Part shown: in pieces, positions 22,303 through 30,332 of the stretch
Numbering within the stretch: position 1 is the stretch's first letter
Layout: every line of letters begins with the position of its first letter
Source of the DNA: a virus
DNA length: 36,929 nt
Strand: one strand, 5' to 3'
Virus record (IMG/VR): IMGVR_UViG_3300047463_000123
Span: 1 to 36,929 of that record
Notes under the pieces: model-generated
What the model was told of the DNA's origin: nothing
What the model saw: only the letters and a program-made list of their open reading frames with translations
Databases searched by the model: none
Made by a program: the position numbers and the translations under genes

Positions 22303-22439
22303 TGATGAAGAAGCCTGTCGCTAAGAAAGCACCATTCGCTGCAAAGAACAAGAAGCCAAACGCTCTTAATAAAGCGATTATGGAAGGCAAGAAACTACCA
22401 TCCAAGAACAAGAAGCCAGGAAGGTACCTAGACAAATGA
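22302..22439 (+). CDS. Lysine-rich mini protein
   Basis: 45 residues starting at one of two adjacent ATGs; the first overlaps the previous stop (TAATG). Sequence is strongly basic (KKPVAKKAPFAAKNKKPNAL, then KLPSKNKKPGRYLDK). A nucleic-acid-binding or capsid-internal role is plausible. No family is recognised. Confidence 0.55.
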   Translation: MMKKPVAKKAPFAAKNKKPNALNKAIMEGKKLPSKNKKPGRYLDK

Positions 22440-22603
22440 AGAAAGCAGCCAAGAAAGCCAAAGTCGCCAAAGTCCTTGGCGAGTTCAAGCGTGGCACACT
22501 TCATTCAGGCAAGGGTGGACCAGTTGTTAAGAAGAAAGCCCAAGCAGTTGCAATCGCAATGAGCGAAGCAAAGATGGCAAAGAAGAAGGCCAAGAAGAAG
22601 TAA
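22436..22603 (+). CDS. DUF6496-like small basic protein
   Basis: 55 residues with the pattern KVAKVLGEFKRGTLHSGKGG followed by KKAQAVAIAMSEAKMAKKK. This EFKxGTLHSG...QAIAIAxSEA pattern is a recurrent uncharacterised phage/bacterial mini domain (recalled as DUF6496). It overlaps the previous gene by 4 bp. Basic, probably binds nucleic acid. Confidence 0.65.
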   Translation: MKKAAKKAKVAKVLGEFKRGTLHSGKGGPVVKKKAQAVAIAMSEAKMAKKKAKKK

Positions 22604-22761
22604 TGTCGTCTGGACAATACAAGACACATAGAGGATTCAACTCTATGCAAATCAAGAATGGTATGGTTGTCAGACTGAACAAGAATGGCACCATTCGTGC
22701 TGTGTTAGGGAAGGTGGGCGAATATGGCAAAGACCCCAAGTTGGCAGCGAAAAGAGGGTAA
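22603..22761 (+). CDS. Small basic protein of unknown function
   Basis: 52 residues starting in a TAATG overlap: MSSGQYKTHRGFNSMQIKNG, then MVVRLNKNGTIRAVLGKVGE, a likely small beta hairpin, with a basic tail overlapping the next gene by 38 bp. No family is recognised. Confidence 0.55.
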   Translation: MSSGQYKTHRGFNSMQIKNGMVVRLNKNGTIRAVLGKVGEYGKDPKLAAKRG

Positions 22762-23002
22762 GAATCCTAAAGGTGGCCTCAACGCTAAAGGCAGAGCATC
22801 TGCCAAGGCACAAGGTATGAACCTCAAGCCACCAGTGAAGAAGGCTGAAGCGAAACGCTCACCTAAATCTGCAGCCAGACGCAAGTCATTCTGTTCTAGA
22901 ATGTGCGGTATGAAGTCTAAGTTGACTTCTGCCAAGACGGCGAAAGACCCAAACTCTAGAATAAACAAGTCCTTACGGGCTTGGGATTGTAGTTGCAAAT
23001 GA
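22724..23002 (+). CDS. DUF6321-like basic Cys protein
   Basis: 92 residues. It contains WQRKEGKNPKGGLNAKGRAS, the signature of an uncharacterised phage family (recalled as DUF6321), and a C-terminal segment with four Cys (FCSRMCGMKSKL ... WDCSCK) that could hold a metal. Strongly basic. Overlaps both neighbours. Confidence 0.65.
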   Translation: MAKTPSWQRKEGKNPKGGLNAKGRASAKAQGMNLKPPVKKAEAKRSPKSAARRKSFCSRMCGMKSKLTSAKTAKDPNSRINKSLRAWDCSCK

Positions 23003-23157
23003 AACAGAAGAAAGCATTTTGGGACACAAAGAACCCAAAGAAGACATCTAAGAAGTTAACTGATAAGCAGAAGTCTGCTGCTAAAGCACGTGCCAAGGCC
23101 GCTGGCAGACCATACCCAAATTTAATTGACAATTCTTGGGCAAGTAAACAAAAGTAA
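22999..23157 (+). CDS. Small basic phage protein (AGRPYPN motif)
   Basis: 52 residues overlapping the previous gene by 4 bp: KQKKAFWDTKNPKKTSKKLT, then KARAKAAGRPYPNLIDN, a motif recalled from mini proteins in many environmental phages. Basic N-terminus, more ordered C-terminus. It ends the mini-protein cassette, 13 bp before the tail gene. Function unknown. Confidence 0.65.
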   Translation: MKQKKAFWDTKNPKKTSKKLTDKQKSAAKARAKAAGRPYPNLIDNSWASKQK

Positions 23158-23170
23158 TTAAGGAGAAATA

Positions 23171-26100
23171 ATGGCTCTCGGGACGCTGGGAAGTACGCTC
23201 AATGATGAACTCAACCGTTTGGCTAATGGCGGTACCTACCGTGATATGAACCAAATGGTTGATGAGGCACTCGCTGCCAAGCAATGGGCTAACCGTGAGA
23301 ACATCAATCCTTACTCCACAGACACGGTAGGTATTCTCAATGAGATTGCAGGGTTGGGTCTTGATAAAAAGAATTGGCTTGATTTTAATGGTGTATGTAA
23401 TTACATCGCTGGCACTACTGGCCTACCTGCAGCGGCTGCTCTCCGACAAGTCTACCCAACCACCGATTTACTCACAGGAGTAGCCTCCTATTATGTAGAT
23501 GCAACTACTCCGCAAAACTGGGGAAGTCTTGGTTATGTATACCTTGATGGTGTAGCTGGTAACTATCTATCAGTACCTGATGCAAGCAATCTTGACATTA
23601 CTGGCGATATTGACTTACGTGCTTATGTTGCATTAGACGACTGGACTCCCGCTGCAGCAAGTGCTACACTTATTTCTAAATATATAACTACTGGCAATCA
23701 ACGTTCTTATAGATTGCAGGTTGCTACTAATGGAACACTTCAGTTAACTTGGTCAGCTGCAGGAACTGCAGCGTCTGGAACAGTTGGTTCTACTGTAGCA
23801 CCTACTATTGCAGATGGTTCTCCTTTGTGGGTTCGCGCTACACTAGACGTAGATAATGGCGCTTCTGGCAATACTGCAACCTTTTACACATCAACAGATG
23901 GTTCATCTTGGACTCAACTAGGAAGTCCAGTTGTAACTGCAGGAGTTACATCAATCTATGCAGGAACTGCAATTCTTGAAATCGGTGCAAGTGAAGCTGG
24001 TTCATTGTTGGCAGGTAAACTATATCGTGCGCAGGTCCTTAACGGTATCGGTGGTACAACCGTACTTGATGTCAACATCGCTACAGACTATTCATCTTCC
24101 CGTCTAGATACCTTTACCGCTACCACAGGTCAGACTGTCACCGTAAACGGTGTAGGTGTAGTTAACAACCTAGGCACTGCTGGCTCACTACTACCTACCA
24201 CAGTAGGTTCATCTACCGCTGCAGACAGCAATGACCCTAAGTTCCTAGACCATACTGGCACCAACTATGTCTATCTGCCAGGAGTGGCAAGCAATTATTT
24301 ATCAGTACCTGATGCCGCTGCATTAGACATTACTGGTGATATTGATATTCGCGTTCAGGTAGCAATGGATGATTGGACACCTGGCGCTGCAAGAATTTTA
24401 CTTAGCAAATGGAATTTTAGCAGCCAAAACTCTTATAGATTCTTCATAAATTCCGCTAATGGTTTGCAATTAGATTATTCCACAACTGGTAGTGATTCAA
24501 ATAGCCGACTTAGCACTGTTGCAAACACAATTACTGATGGCACTGTAAAGTGGGTTCGTACAACCAGAGTTGCATCTACTGGTTTGACTAAGTTTTTTAC
24601 ATCAGATGATGGCAACACTTGGACTCAACTTGGTGCAGATGTTTCAGGAGCATCTGGGAATATGTTTGTTTCAACAACTGAAATCCAAATCGGAGCAACA
24701 GTTGCAACAAGCGCCAATGCTGCAGGCAAAATCTTCCGCGCCCAAATCTTTAACGGCATTGACGGCACTAAGGTACTAGACGTAGACACATCCGTCATTA
24801 CTGCTGGTAGTGCTACCTCATTCACCGCTGTTACTGGTCAAACCGTAACAATCAACCGTTCCACCTCTGGTCGTAAGACTGTAGCTGTTACCCAACCAGT
24901 ATGGCTATTCGGTACAGATGACTATATGGAAGTCAATAACCGCTGGATCGATGGCACTGCGAAGAATCTGTATTTGCCAGGAATTGCTGCATCTGCAAAC
25001 AACGCAACGTCACCTGATAGTGCTGCATTAGACATTACTGGTGACATTGATATTAGAGCAAAAATTGCTATGGATAGTTGGACTGATGCAGGTTTCCCGT
25101 CATTCATTAACAAGAATGGAACTGCTACAACCCAACGTTCTTATGGTTTAGGAATTAACTCTGGAACTGTATATCTTGCTTGGTCACCAGATGGCACCTC
25201 AACTAATGAAATTCGCAAAGATGCAACGACTACTGTTGGTCTAAGCGCTGGAACTACAAAATGGATTAGAGCAACTCTTGATGTTGACAATGGCGCATCA
25301 GGAAATACAGTTACATTCTATACCTCTGACGATGGAACAAGTTGGACACAACTTGGTAATACAGTGACTACCGCTGGAACCACATCTATATTTAGTGGAA
25401 CTGGAACTATCACTATTGGTGGAAACTTATCTACATCTAACCAATTCCGAGGCCGCTTCTATCGCGCTCAGGTCTATAACGGCATCGGTGGCACATTAGC
25501 CTTTGACGCTAACTTTGAAACCAGCATCACCAGCGTTTCACAGACCACATTCACCGAATCCAGCGCCAACGCTGCCACTGTTACAATCAACAGAAGCGGT
25601 AGCACCTACCGCAGTGCTGGTATTACCACCTCTGGTTATCTATATCCTGGAGCAACGAATACCTTCACAGCCAGCGCTACAGACTTCTTAAACTTTGAAG
25701 CAAATCAATCATTTACTGTTATGGCGATACTTCGTGATTTTGGTACTGATGCTAACGGCAGAACATACATTATGAAAAAGTTTGGGGAATCAGGTGCAGC
25801 AACTGCTGGATACTATCTGTGGAGATACGCAGGTAATACATACGGACAAATATCTGATGCTACAACCTATCCTGGAAACGCAGATAAAAATAATGCCGAT
25901 GTTCGTGGAACTATGGCAGTCAATTATTTAGCAAGAAATGTTATATCTGATACTTTTTACGTATCTCAAAATGCATTGTCTCCAGTATCTAAAACTGATA
26001 CTACAACAACCACTCTTGCTAATATATATCCATTTAGAATTGGTACATCTTCCCAGTCTATAGCCAGTGCTGGTGACTTTGAATTAGCAGCTGCTGCAGT

Positions 26101-26176
26101 ATTCCGTTCAGTTTTAACTGCCTCACAAATCCGTCAGATATCTAACTACTTTGCCAACAGAGAGGTCTACCTATGA
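23171..26176 (+). CDS. Tail protein with LamG/concanavalin-like repeats
   Basis: 1001 residues with AAGGAG upstream. Residues 1-100 form a virion-attachment-like N-terminus (LNDELNRLANGGTYRDMNQM). From about residue 117 there are three long repeats of some 235-245 residues, each opening near SVPDxxxLDITGDIDxR and containing xxYTSxDGxxWTQLGxxV, the pattern of laminin-G/concanavalin-type beta-sandwiches that bind carbohydrate. A fourth, diverged copy (about 818-1001, NFEANQSFTVMAILRDFG) ends the protein. It is a likely adsorption fibre or spike. Repeat copies differ most in sugar-binding loops. Confidence 0.75.
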   Translation: MALGTLGSTLNDELNRLANGGTYRDMNQMVDEALAAKQWANRENINPYSTDTVGILNEIAGLGLDKKNWLDFNGVCNYIAGTTGLPAAAALRQVYPTTDLLTGVASYYVDATTPQNWGSLGYVYLDGVAGNYLSVPDASNLDITGDIDLRAYVALDDWTPAAASATLISKYITTGNQRSYRLQVATNGTLQLTWSAAGTAASGTVGSTVAPTIADGSPLWVRATLDVDNGASGNTATFYTSTDGSSWTQLGSPVVTAGVTSIYAGTAILEIGASEAGSLLAGKLYRAQVLNGIGGTTVLDVNIATDYSSSRLDTFTATTGQTVTVNGVGVVNNLGTAGSLLPTTVGSSTAADSNDPKFLDHTGTNYVYLPGVASNYLSVPDAAALDITGDIDIRVQVAMDDWTPGAARILLSKWNFSSQNSYRFFINSANGLQLDYSTTGSDSNSRLSTVANTITDGTVKWVRTTRVASTGLTKFFTSDDGNTWTQLGADVSGASGNMFVSTTEIQIGATVATSANAAGKIFRAQIFNGIDGTKVLDVDTSVITAGSATSFTAVTGQTVTINRSTSGRKTVAVTQPVWLFGTDDYMEVNNRWIDGTAKNLYLPGIAASANNATSPDSAALDITGDIDIRAKIAMDSWTDAGFPSFINKNGTATTQRSYGLGINSGTVYLAWSPDGTSTNEIRKDATTTVGLSAGTTKWIRATLDVDNGASGNTVTFYTSDDGTSWTQLGNTVTTAGTTSIFSGTGTITIGGNLSTSNQFRGRFYRAQVYNGIGGTLAFDANFETSITSVSQTTFTESSANAATVTINRSGSTYRSAGITTSGYLYPGATNTFTASATDFLNFEANQSFTVMAILRDFGTDANGRTYIMKKFGESGAATAGYYLWRYAGNTYGQISDATTYPGNADKNNADVRGTMAVNYLARNVISDTFYVSQNALSPVSKTDTTTTTLANIYPFRIGTSSQSIASAGDFELAAAAVFRSVLTASQIRQISNYFANREVYL
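23521..25625 (+). repeat. Three tandem LamG-like coding repeats
   Basis: The segment encoding the LDITGDID motif recurs near 23591, 24323 and 25027, so units are about 700-735 bp. DNA identity between copies is visible but patchy: conserved in the strand-forming motifs, diverged elsewhere, consistent with duplication followed by selection on loops. Confidence 0.65.
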
Positions 26177-26409
26177 GTCCAACACTTCGTTGTTATGAGT
26201 GGATTGAAGTCTTTGATGATGAGGGTAATCTTATTGAGAAGAAGTCTGCTGCTGAAGGCTTAATCGTTAATGGCGTACTTCTTGGTACCCCTCTCGAAAT
26301 CGATGGAGATCCAGCAACGGCTGAGTTTGATGACTCTATGTTTCCTCAAGGTATAATCCTTGCAGACGGCACCATTATCCCAGATGAGGATGACGACCTA
26401 GTAGGATAA
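26173..26409 (+). CDS. Small acidic protein downstream of the fibre gene
   Basis: 78 residues overlapping the fibre stop by 4 bp (ATGA). MSPTLRCYEWIEVFDDEGNL and an acidic C-terminus (IIPDEDDDLVG) suggest a small beta protein. Its position directly after the fibre suggests a chaperone or small tail component. No family is recognised. Confidence 0.5.
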   Translation: MSPTLRCYEWIEVFDDEGNLIEKKSAAEGLIVNGVLLGTPLEIDGDPATAEFDDSMFPQGIILADGTIIPDEDDDLVG

Positions 26410-26415
26410 TTGGTT

Positions 26416-27018
26416 ATGGATATTAAAAAATCTGGTATAAGAGTCTGTTCTATACCAAACTGCACAGGTAAACAAACCAGAATATATTCTATACACAAAG
26501 TATTCTACTGCGGTATGCACGCCCAAAGACTTCGTAAGTATGGTGACCCTAATCACAAAATAAAATTAGCTGTAGGAGAATATAAAGTTTGCTCCTTAGA
26601 TGGCTGTGAGAAGAAGCATTATGCACATACTTACTGCAGGTTACATCATCAGAGATGGTATAAGACTGGAGATCCAGGACCTCTGGAGTTTATTAAAAAA
26701 CCACCTGGTCAAAGACGTCACTACATTAGAGGTGGGTATGTTGCCGTAACTGACCCTCACAAAAGAAAACGTGATGGCGTTCTAGAGCATAGACTTGTTA
26801 TGGAGCAGCATCTTGGTAGACTGCTAGAACCTCACGAAGAGGTTCACCATATAAACGGTGTCAGGGATGATAACAGAATAGAGAACCTAGAGTTATGGTC
26901 AACAAGTCAACCCTCAGGTCAGCGAGTCGAAGACAAGATAGCCTGGGCATATGAGATAATCGGGCTTTATGGGAAAGAAAAAAAACTTAAGCAAATCAAT
27001 CAAGCCTCCAAAAAGTAA
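26416..27018 (+). CDS. HNH endonuclease with two zinc fingers
   Basis: 200 residues from ATG 26416 (a TTG at 26410 is less likely). Two tandem zinc fingers of the CxxxxC...CxxH type, VCSIPNC...YCGMH and VCSLDGC...YCRLHHQRW, are each followed by GDP. The HNH core is [20 protein letters not shown]. This is the layout of free-standing phage homing endonucleases. It lies between tail genes and overlaps the next gene by 50 bp, as if inserted into the late operon. Confidence 0.85.
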   Translation: MDIKKSGIRVCSIPNCTGKQTRIYSIHKVFYCGMHAQRLRKYGDPNHKIKLAVGEYKVCSLDGCEKKHYAHTYCRLHHQRWYKTGDPGPLEFIKKPPGQRRHYIRGGYVAVTDPHKRKRDGVLEHRLVMEQHLGRLLEPHEEVHHINGVRDDNRIENLELWSTSQPSGQRVEDKIAWAYEIIGLYGKEKKLKQINQASKK

Positions 27019-28096
27019 AGCAAAAATCGCGTTATATAGCATTTGCCGCGATGAAGCTAAACACGTCAAGCGTTGGTATGAAAGCACCAAGCAGGCAGAC
27101 CATCATATCCTAGTAGATACTGGTTCTACTGACGATACGATAGAGATAGCCAAGAGCCTTGGTATCACTGTTCATCAGATTCATATAGAGCCTTGGCGAT
27201 TTGATGATGCTAGAAATGCCAGCCTTGCGCTAGTTCCTAAAGATGTGGACTACTGCGTGGCGATGGACCTAGATGAGATTATGCTACCTGGTTGGTATGA
27301 GCAACTGCAGAAGGCCTTTAGAGATGGCACAGATCGTCCTGAGTATAGATTCATTACTGCTTGGGATGCAGACGGTAAACCAGTAACAGAGTTTAATGGC
27401 TTTAGAATCCACCGCCGTAATGGTATGAGATGGATATATCCCATCCACGAAGTCTTAGAATGTTATGACGGTACTGAGACTCGTAAGGTCTATAAGTTTG
27501 AGTCACATCACTTACCTGACGGAGATAAGCCTAGAGACTATCTACCGATGCTTATCAAGGCAGTAGAGCAAAACCCTGATTCAAGAAATCTCTACTATCT
27601 AGCACGAGAATACTTCGGGAATATGAAGTTAGTCGAGGCTAAAGAGACACTTGATAGATACCTAGCGGTATCCCAGTTTCCTGCAGAGCGTTCCTTTGCT
27701 ATGAGAATGATGGCTAAGTGTGACCAAGGACAAGAAGAAGAATGGCTACTCAAGGCTATGGAAGAGCATCCTTCCAGAGAATCTATCTTGGCTCTAGCAA
27801 ATTATTATTACAGAAATCAGAGATGGGCAGAGTGCAACCTTGTTGCACATAAGTCCCTAGAAGCTACACAGCGTGATACAGGTTTCCTCACAGAGCAATG
27901 GGCGTGGGGTCATATGCCCTATGACCTTATCGCAGTATCTGCGTGGAGACTAGGCAAGTATGAAGAAGCATATGAGTATGGAAAGAAAGCAGTAGAACTG
28001 TCTCCGAATGACGAGCAGTTAAAGAACAACCTTGAAATCTTTAAGGAGAAAATAGATGGCAAACTTCAGCGATCTGGTAACGAGCGTCCGAAGTAA
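26969..28096 (+). CDS. Family 2 glycosyltransferase with TPR-like C-terminus
   Basis: 375 residues. GT-A catalytic part: [37 protein letters not shown] at about 49-65, and the metal-binding DLD at 100-102 ([13 protein letters not shown]). The C-terminal half from about residue 200 has tetratricopeptide-like helices ([40 protein letters not shown]), which often hold protein acceptors. It is placed in the tail operon, overlapping the next structural gene by 41 bp, so a virion protein is a plausible acceptor. Confidence 0.85.
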   Translation: MGKKKNLSKSIKPPKSKAKIALYSICRDEAKHVKRWYESTKQADHHILVDTGSTDDTIEIAKSLGITVHQIHIEPWRFDDARNASLALVPKDVDYCVAMDLDEIMLPGWYEQLQKAFRDGTDRPEYRFITAWDADGKPVTEFNGFRIHRRNGMRWIYPIHEVLECYDGTETRKVYKFESHHLPDGDKPRDYLPMLIKAVEQNPDSRNLYYLAREYFGNMKLVEAKETLDRYLAVSQFPAERSFAMRMMAKCDQGQEEEWLLKAMEEHPSRESILALANYYYRNQRWAECNLVAHKSLEATQRDTGFLTEQWAWGHMPYDLIAVSAWRLGKYEEAYEYGKKAVELSPNDEQLKNNLEIFKEKIDGKLQRSGNERPK

Positions 28097-28955
28097 CCTG
28101 CAGGGATTCACCCTACGCCAAGACCGCATTACCTATCTAGCCAGTGCTATTGATGCAGATGATACTGCCGTCACTGTCGGTTCATCAAGTAACCTTGCAA
28201 AGGGAGTCATCGAGATTGATGATGAACTAATCTGGATTGATAACTTTGATAAGGCATCAGCAACAATGAACGCTATTCCTGGTGGCTTTGGTCGAGGTTA
28301 TCTTGGAACTACTGCAGCATCACACGCTCAGTATGCTCCAGTCTATCTAGCTCCTACATTTCCTCGTCAGACTATCAAGCAGGCTATCAACGATACTATC
28401 AACTCATTCTTCCCTAAGCTCTGGGGAGTAGGTAGTACAACCTTTACCTTTAATGCAAGTCAGACAACATATGCTCTACCTGCTGATACTGAAACAGTGC
28501 TCTATGCCTCGTGGCAGACCACAGGTTCAAGCCTTGAATGGCTACCTATTAACCGCTGGAGAGGTGATTCATTTGCCAATACCACAGCGTTTCCAACAGG
28601 TAATACCATCAACATCTACGAGAACATACAGCCAGGTAGAACTGTCCAAGTCTTTTATACCAAGCAGGCATCACCGCTGGTGAATAATGGTGATGACTTT
28701 GTTGATACTACAGGGCTGCCAGTAACGTGCGAAGATGTAGTTATCTACGGAGCTTGCTACCGACTACTATCCTTTATCGATGCAGGACGTATCAACCTTA
28801 CCTCTGCAGAGGCAGATACGATGGATTCTAAGATTCCATCAGGTGCTGGAACCAATGCAAGCCGTTATGTATTTGCTCTATTCCAACAAAGACTCAACGA
28901 AGAATCATTGAAGTTGGCAGACAAGAACCCAATCCGACTTCACTATAGCCGCTAA
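28056..28955 (+). CDS. Tail or neck structural protein
   Basis: 299 residues with AAGGAG upstream. The N-terminal part has [20 protein letters not shown] and a beta-rich domain (AVTVGSSSNLAKGVIEIDDE), then TIKQAINDTINSFFPKLWGV and further beta structure. Similar proteins occur in phage tail modules near fibres. The precise role (adaptor, tail tube or baseplate-like) is not recognised. Confidence 0.5.
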   Translation: MANFSDLVTSVRSNLQGFTLRQDRITYLASAIDADDTAVTVGSSSNLAKGVIEIDDELIWIDNFDKASATMNAIPGGFGRGYLGTTAASHAQYAPVYLAPTFPRQTIKQAINDTINSFFPKLWGVGSTTFTFNASQTTYALPADTETVLYASWQTTGSSLEWLPINRWRGDSFANTTAFPTGNTINIYENIQPGRTVQVFYTKQASPLVNNGDDFVDTTGLPVTCEDVVIYGACYRLLSFIDAGRINLTSAEADTMDSKIPSGAGTNASRYVFALFQQRLNEESLKLADKNPIRLHYSR

Positions 28956-28965
28956 GGGGAAATAA

Positions 28966-29781
28966 ATGACCAGAAAATACTCATCCATATCCGTTGAGCA
29001 GTTAATCAGTTCGCCTATGGGCGCTGCTGATACCACTATCACACTGGCTGATACTGCTGCAGTTACAGCGCTCCTTGGTGGTGTCACCCTTGCTGCAGGT
29101 AACGTAGACCAGTTCACTATCGCTGTAGATCCTGATACAGCCTCTGAAGAGATTATCTTTGTACGAGCCACATCAGGCTCGCAGTTGACCAGCCTTGTTC
29201 GTGGACAAGCAGGAACGACAGCAACAACACATTCTGCTGGCGCTACAGTTAAGCACGTTCTAACCTCTAACGATTTAGATTACTACACATCTGGGGTAGA
29301 TGCCTCTATCACTGCTGCAGGTACAGCAACTTTGACAAACAAGACTGTCAACCTAAGCAGTAATACCCTTACAGGAACTATTGCTCAGTTTAATACTGCT
29401 CTATCCGATGCAGACTTTGCTACCTTGGCAGGTAGTGAGACTTTGACTAACAAGGTTATTACTGCTCCAACTATCTCAACACCCGTAGTAACTATTGCTA
29501 TCAATGCACAGACTGTTGCATATACTCTAACCGCTACAGATAAGAACAAGTTAGTTACTATCAATTCTGCTACTACCGCAAATGTCACAGTTCCTTCAGG
29601 GGTCTTCTCTGTTGGAGATGTAGTATATGTAGCACGCATTGGAGCTGGCGCTTGTGCTTTTACAGCCAGCGGAACTACCCTTAATGGAACTCCAGGACTT
29701 AACCTACGAGCACAGTATTCTACTGGTGCAATTATCTGTACTGCATCAAATAGCTTTATTGTAGTAGGAGATCTTTCATAG
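28966..29781 (+). CDS. Tail fibre/structural protein
   Basis: 271 residues, Thr/Ala-rich and beta-rich. The N-terminal part resembles that of the preceding protein (SSPMGAADTTITLADTAAVT; FVRATSGSQLTSLVRGQAGT), and the middle has ATLTNKTVNLSSNTLTGTIA and ETLTNKVITAPTI, repeats typical of trimeric phage tail fibres. The C-terminal domain is a small beta-sandwich (VTVPSGVFSVGDVVYVARIG). It lies directly before the Thr-run protein, sharing a base with its start. Confidence 0.65.
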   Translation: MTRKYSSISVEQLISSPMGAADTTITLADTAAVTALLGGVTLAAGNVDQFTIAVDPDTASEEIIFVRATSGSQLTSLVRGQAGTTATTHSAGATVKHVLTSNDLDYYTSGVDASITAAGTATLTNKTVNLSSNTLTGTIAQFNTALSDADFATLAGSETLTNKVITAPTISTPVVTIAINAQTVAYTLTATDKNKLVTINSATTANVTVPSGVFSVGDVVYVARIGAGACAFTASGTTLNGTPGLNLRAQYSTGAIICTASNSFIVVGDLS

Positions 29782-30128
29782 TGGATGTCAGCCTACTGGG
29801 TATTATCAGTAAGCCTAAGATAACTGGTACTACCACTACCACCACAACAACTACTACAACTACCACTACCACCACGACCACTACTACAGCCGCGCCTACA
29901 ACAACAACCACTACAACAACTGCTGCTCCTACTACTACAACTACTACAACTACAGCACCACCAGTAACTACGTGGTACTGCAGTTCTACATTTAGAGATG
30001 CGTATGGGAACTTCTTTTATGATAGATGGACAAGCGAATCTGATGTATCAAATTACGTATGCGATTCTTACACAACAACCTGCTCATCAACTGGATACCC
30101 AAGTTACCCAAGTATAATACCCTGCTAG
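29781..30128 (+). CDS. Mucin-like threonine-run protein
   Basis: 115 residues, GTG start overlapping the previous stop by one base. Residues 17-36 are 20 consecutive Thr, then AAP, 8 Thr, AAP, 8 Thr, APP and VTT. A globular-looking C-terminal part follows (WYCSSTFRDAYGNFFYDRWT) with four Cys at 67, 94, 101 and 115 that could form two disulfides. Long Thr runs broken by Pro are the classic substrate of O-glycosylation in mucins. A polypeptide GlcNAc-transferase-like gene lies about 200 bp downstream, and a family 2 glycosyltransferase lies upstream. Probably a displayed tail protein. See findings. Confidence 0.7.
   Translation: MDVSLLGIISKPKITGTTTTTTTTTTTTTTTTTTTTAAPTTTTTTTTAAPTTTTTTTTAPPVTTWYCSSTFRDAYGNFFYDRWTSESDVSNYVCDSYTTTCSSTGYPSYPSIIPC
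29829..29954 (+). repeat. Low-complexity threonine-codon tract
   Basis: About 126 bp made mainly of ACN triplets with mixed third bases (ACT, ACC, ACA, some ACG), encoding Thr runs broken by GCN-GCN-CCN. The mixed codons show it is not a pure microsatellite and suggest selection for the Thr runs. It is still prone to slippage, so run length may vary between relatives. Confidence 0.7.
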
Positions 30129-30137
30129 TATTTATTT

Positions 30138-30332
30138 ATGGCAGATGTTAAACCCTGGGATATGATAAATGGCGCTCCTCGTGCGTCTAAAGAAGAGACC
30201 GCAAGGAGATTTGCTATATGTCAGGAATGTCCTGAAATAGTAGAACTAACCTCAACCTGCAAAAAGTGTGGCTGTTTTATGTATGCCAAAACTAAATTAA
30301 AGGATGCTACCTGTCCACTAGGTAAGTGGTAA
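30138..30332 (+). CDS. Zinc-ribbon protein, often found beside glycosyltransferases
   Basis: 64 residues: RRFAICQECPEIVELTSTCK, then CGCFMYAKTKLKDATCPLGK. The CxxC...CxxCGCFM...KDATCPLGKW pattern is recalled from environmental phage and bacterial mini proteins next to glycosyltransferases. Five Cys are available for zinc. Its stop shares a base with the transferase start (TAATG), so the two are translated together. It may be an accessory to the transferase; role unproven. Confidence 0.6.
   Translation: MADVKPWDMINGAPRASKEETARRFAICQECPEIVELTSTCKKCGCFMYAKTKLKDATCPLGKW

Noticed and set aside
22073-22504. 143-residue minus-strand frame rich in Leu and Phe
   Set aside because: Leu/Phe-rich because it is the complement of lysine-rich plus-strand mini genes, which have proper starts and overlaps.
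22705-22998. 97-residue minus-strand frame
   Set aside because: Complement of the basic DUF6321-like gene; no independent signal.
23521-25625. Tandem repeats in the fibre gene as mobile or CRISPR repeats
   Set aside because: The units are about 700 bp, in frame and encode a protein domain.
29829-29954. Threonine tract as a CRISPR array or microsatellite
   Set aside because: No repeat-spacer pattern; mixed third codon positions and conserved reading frame show a coding low-complexity tract.
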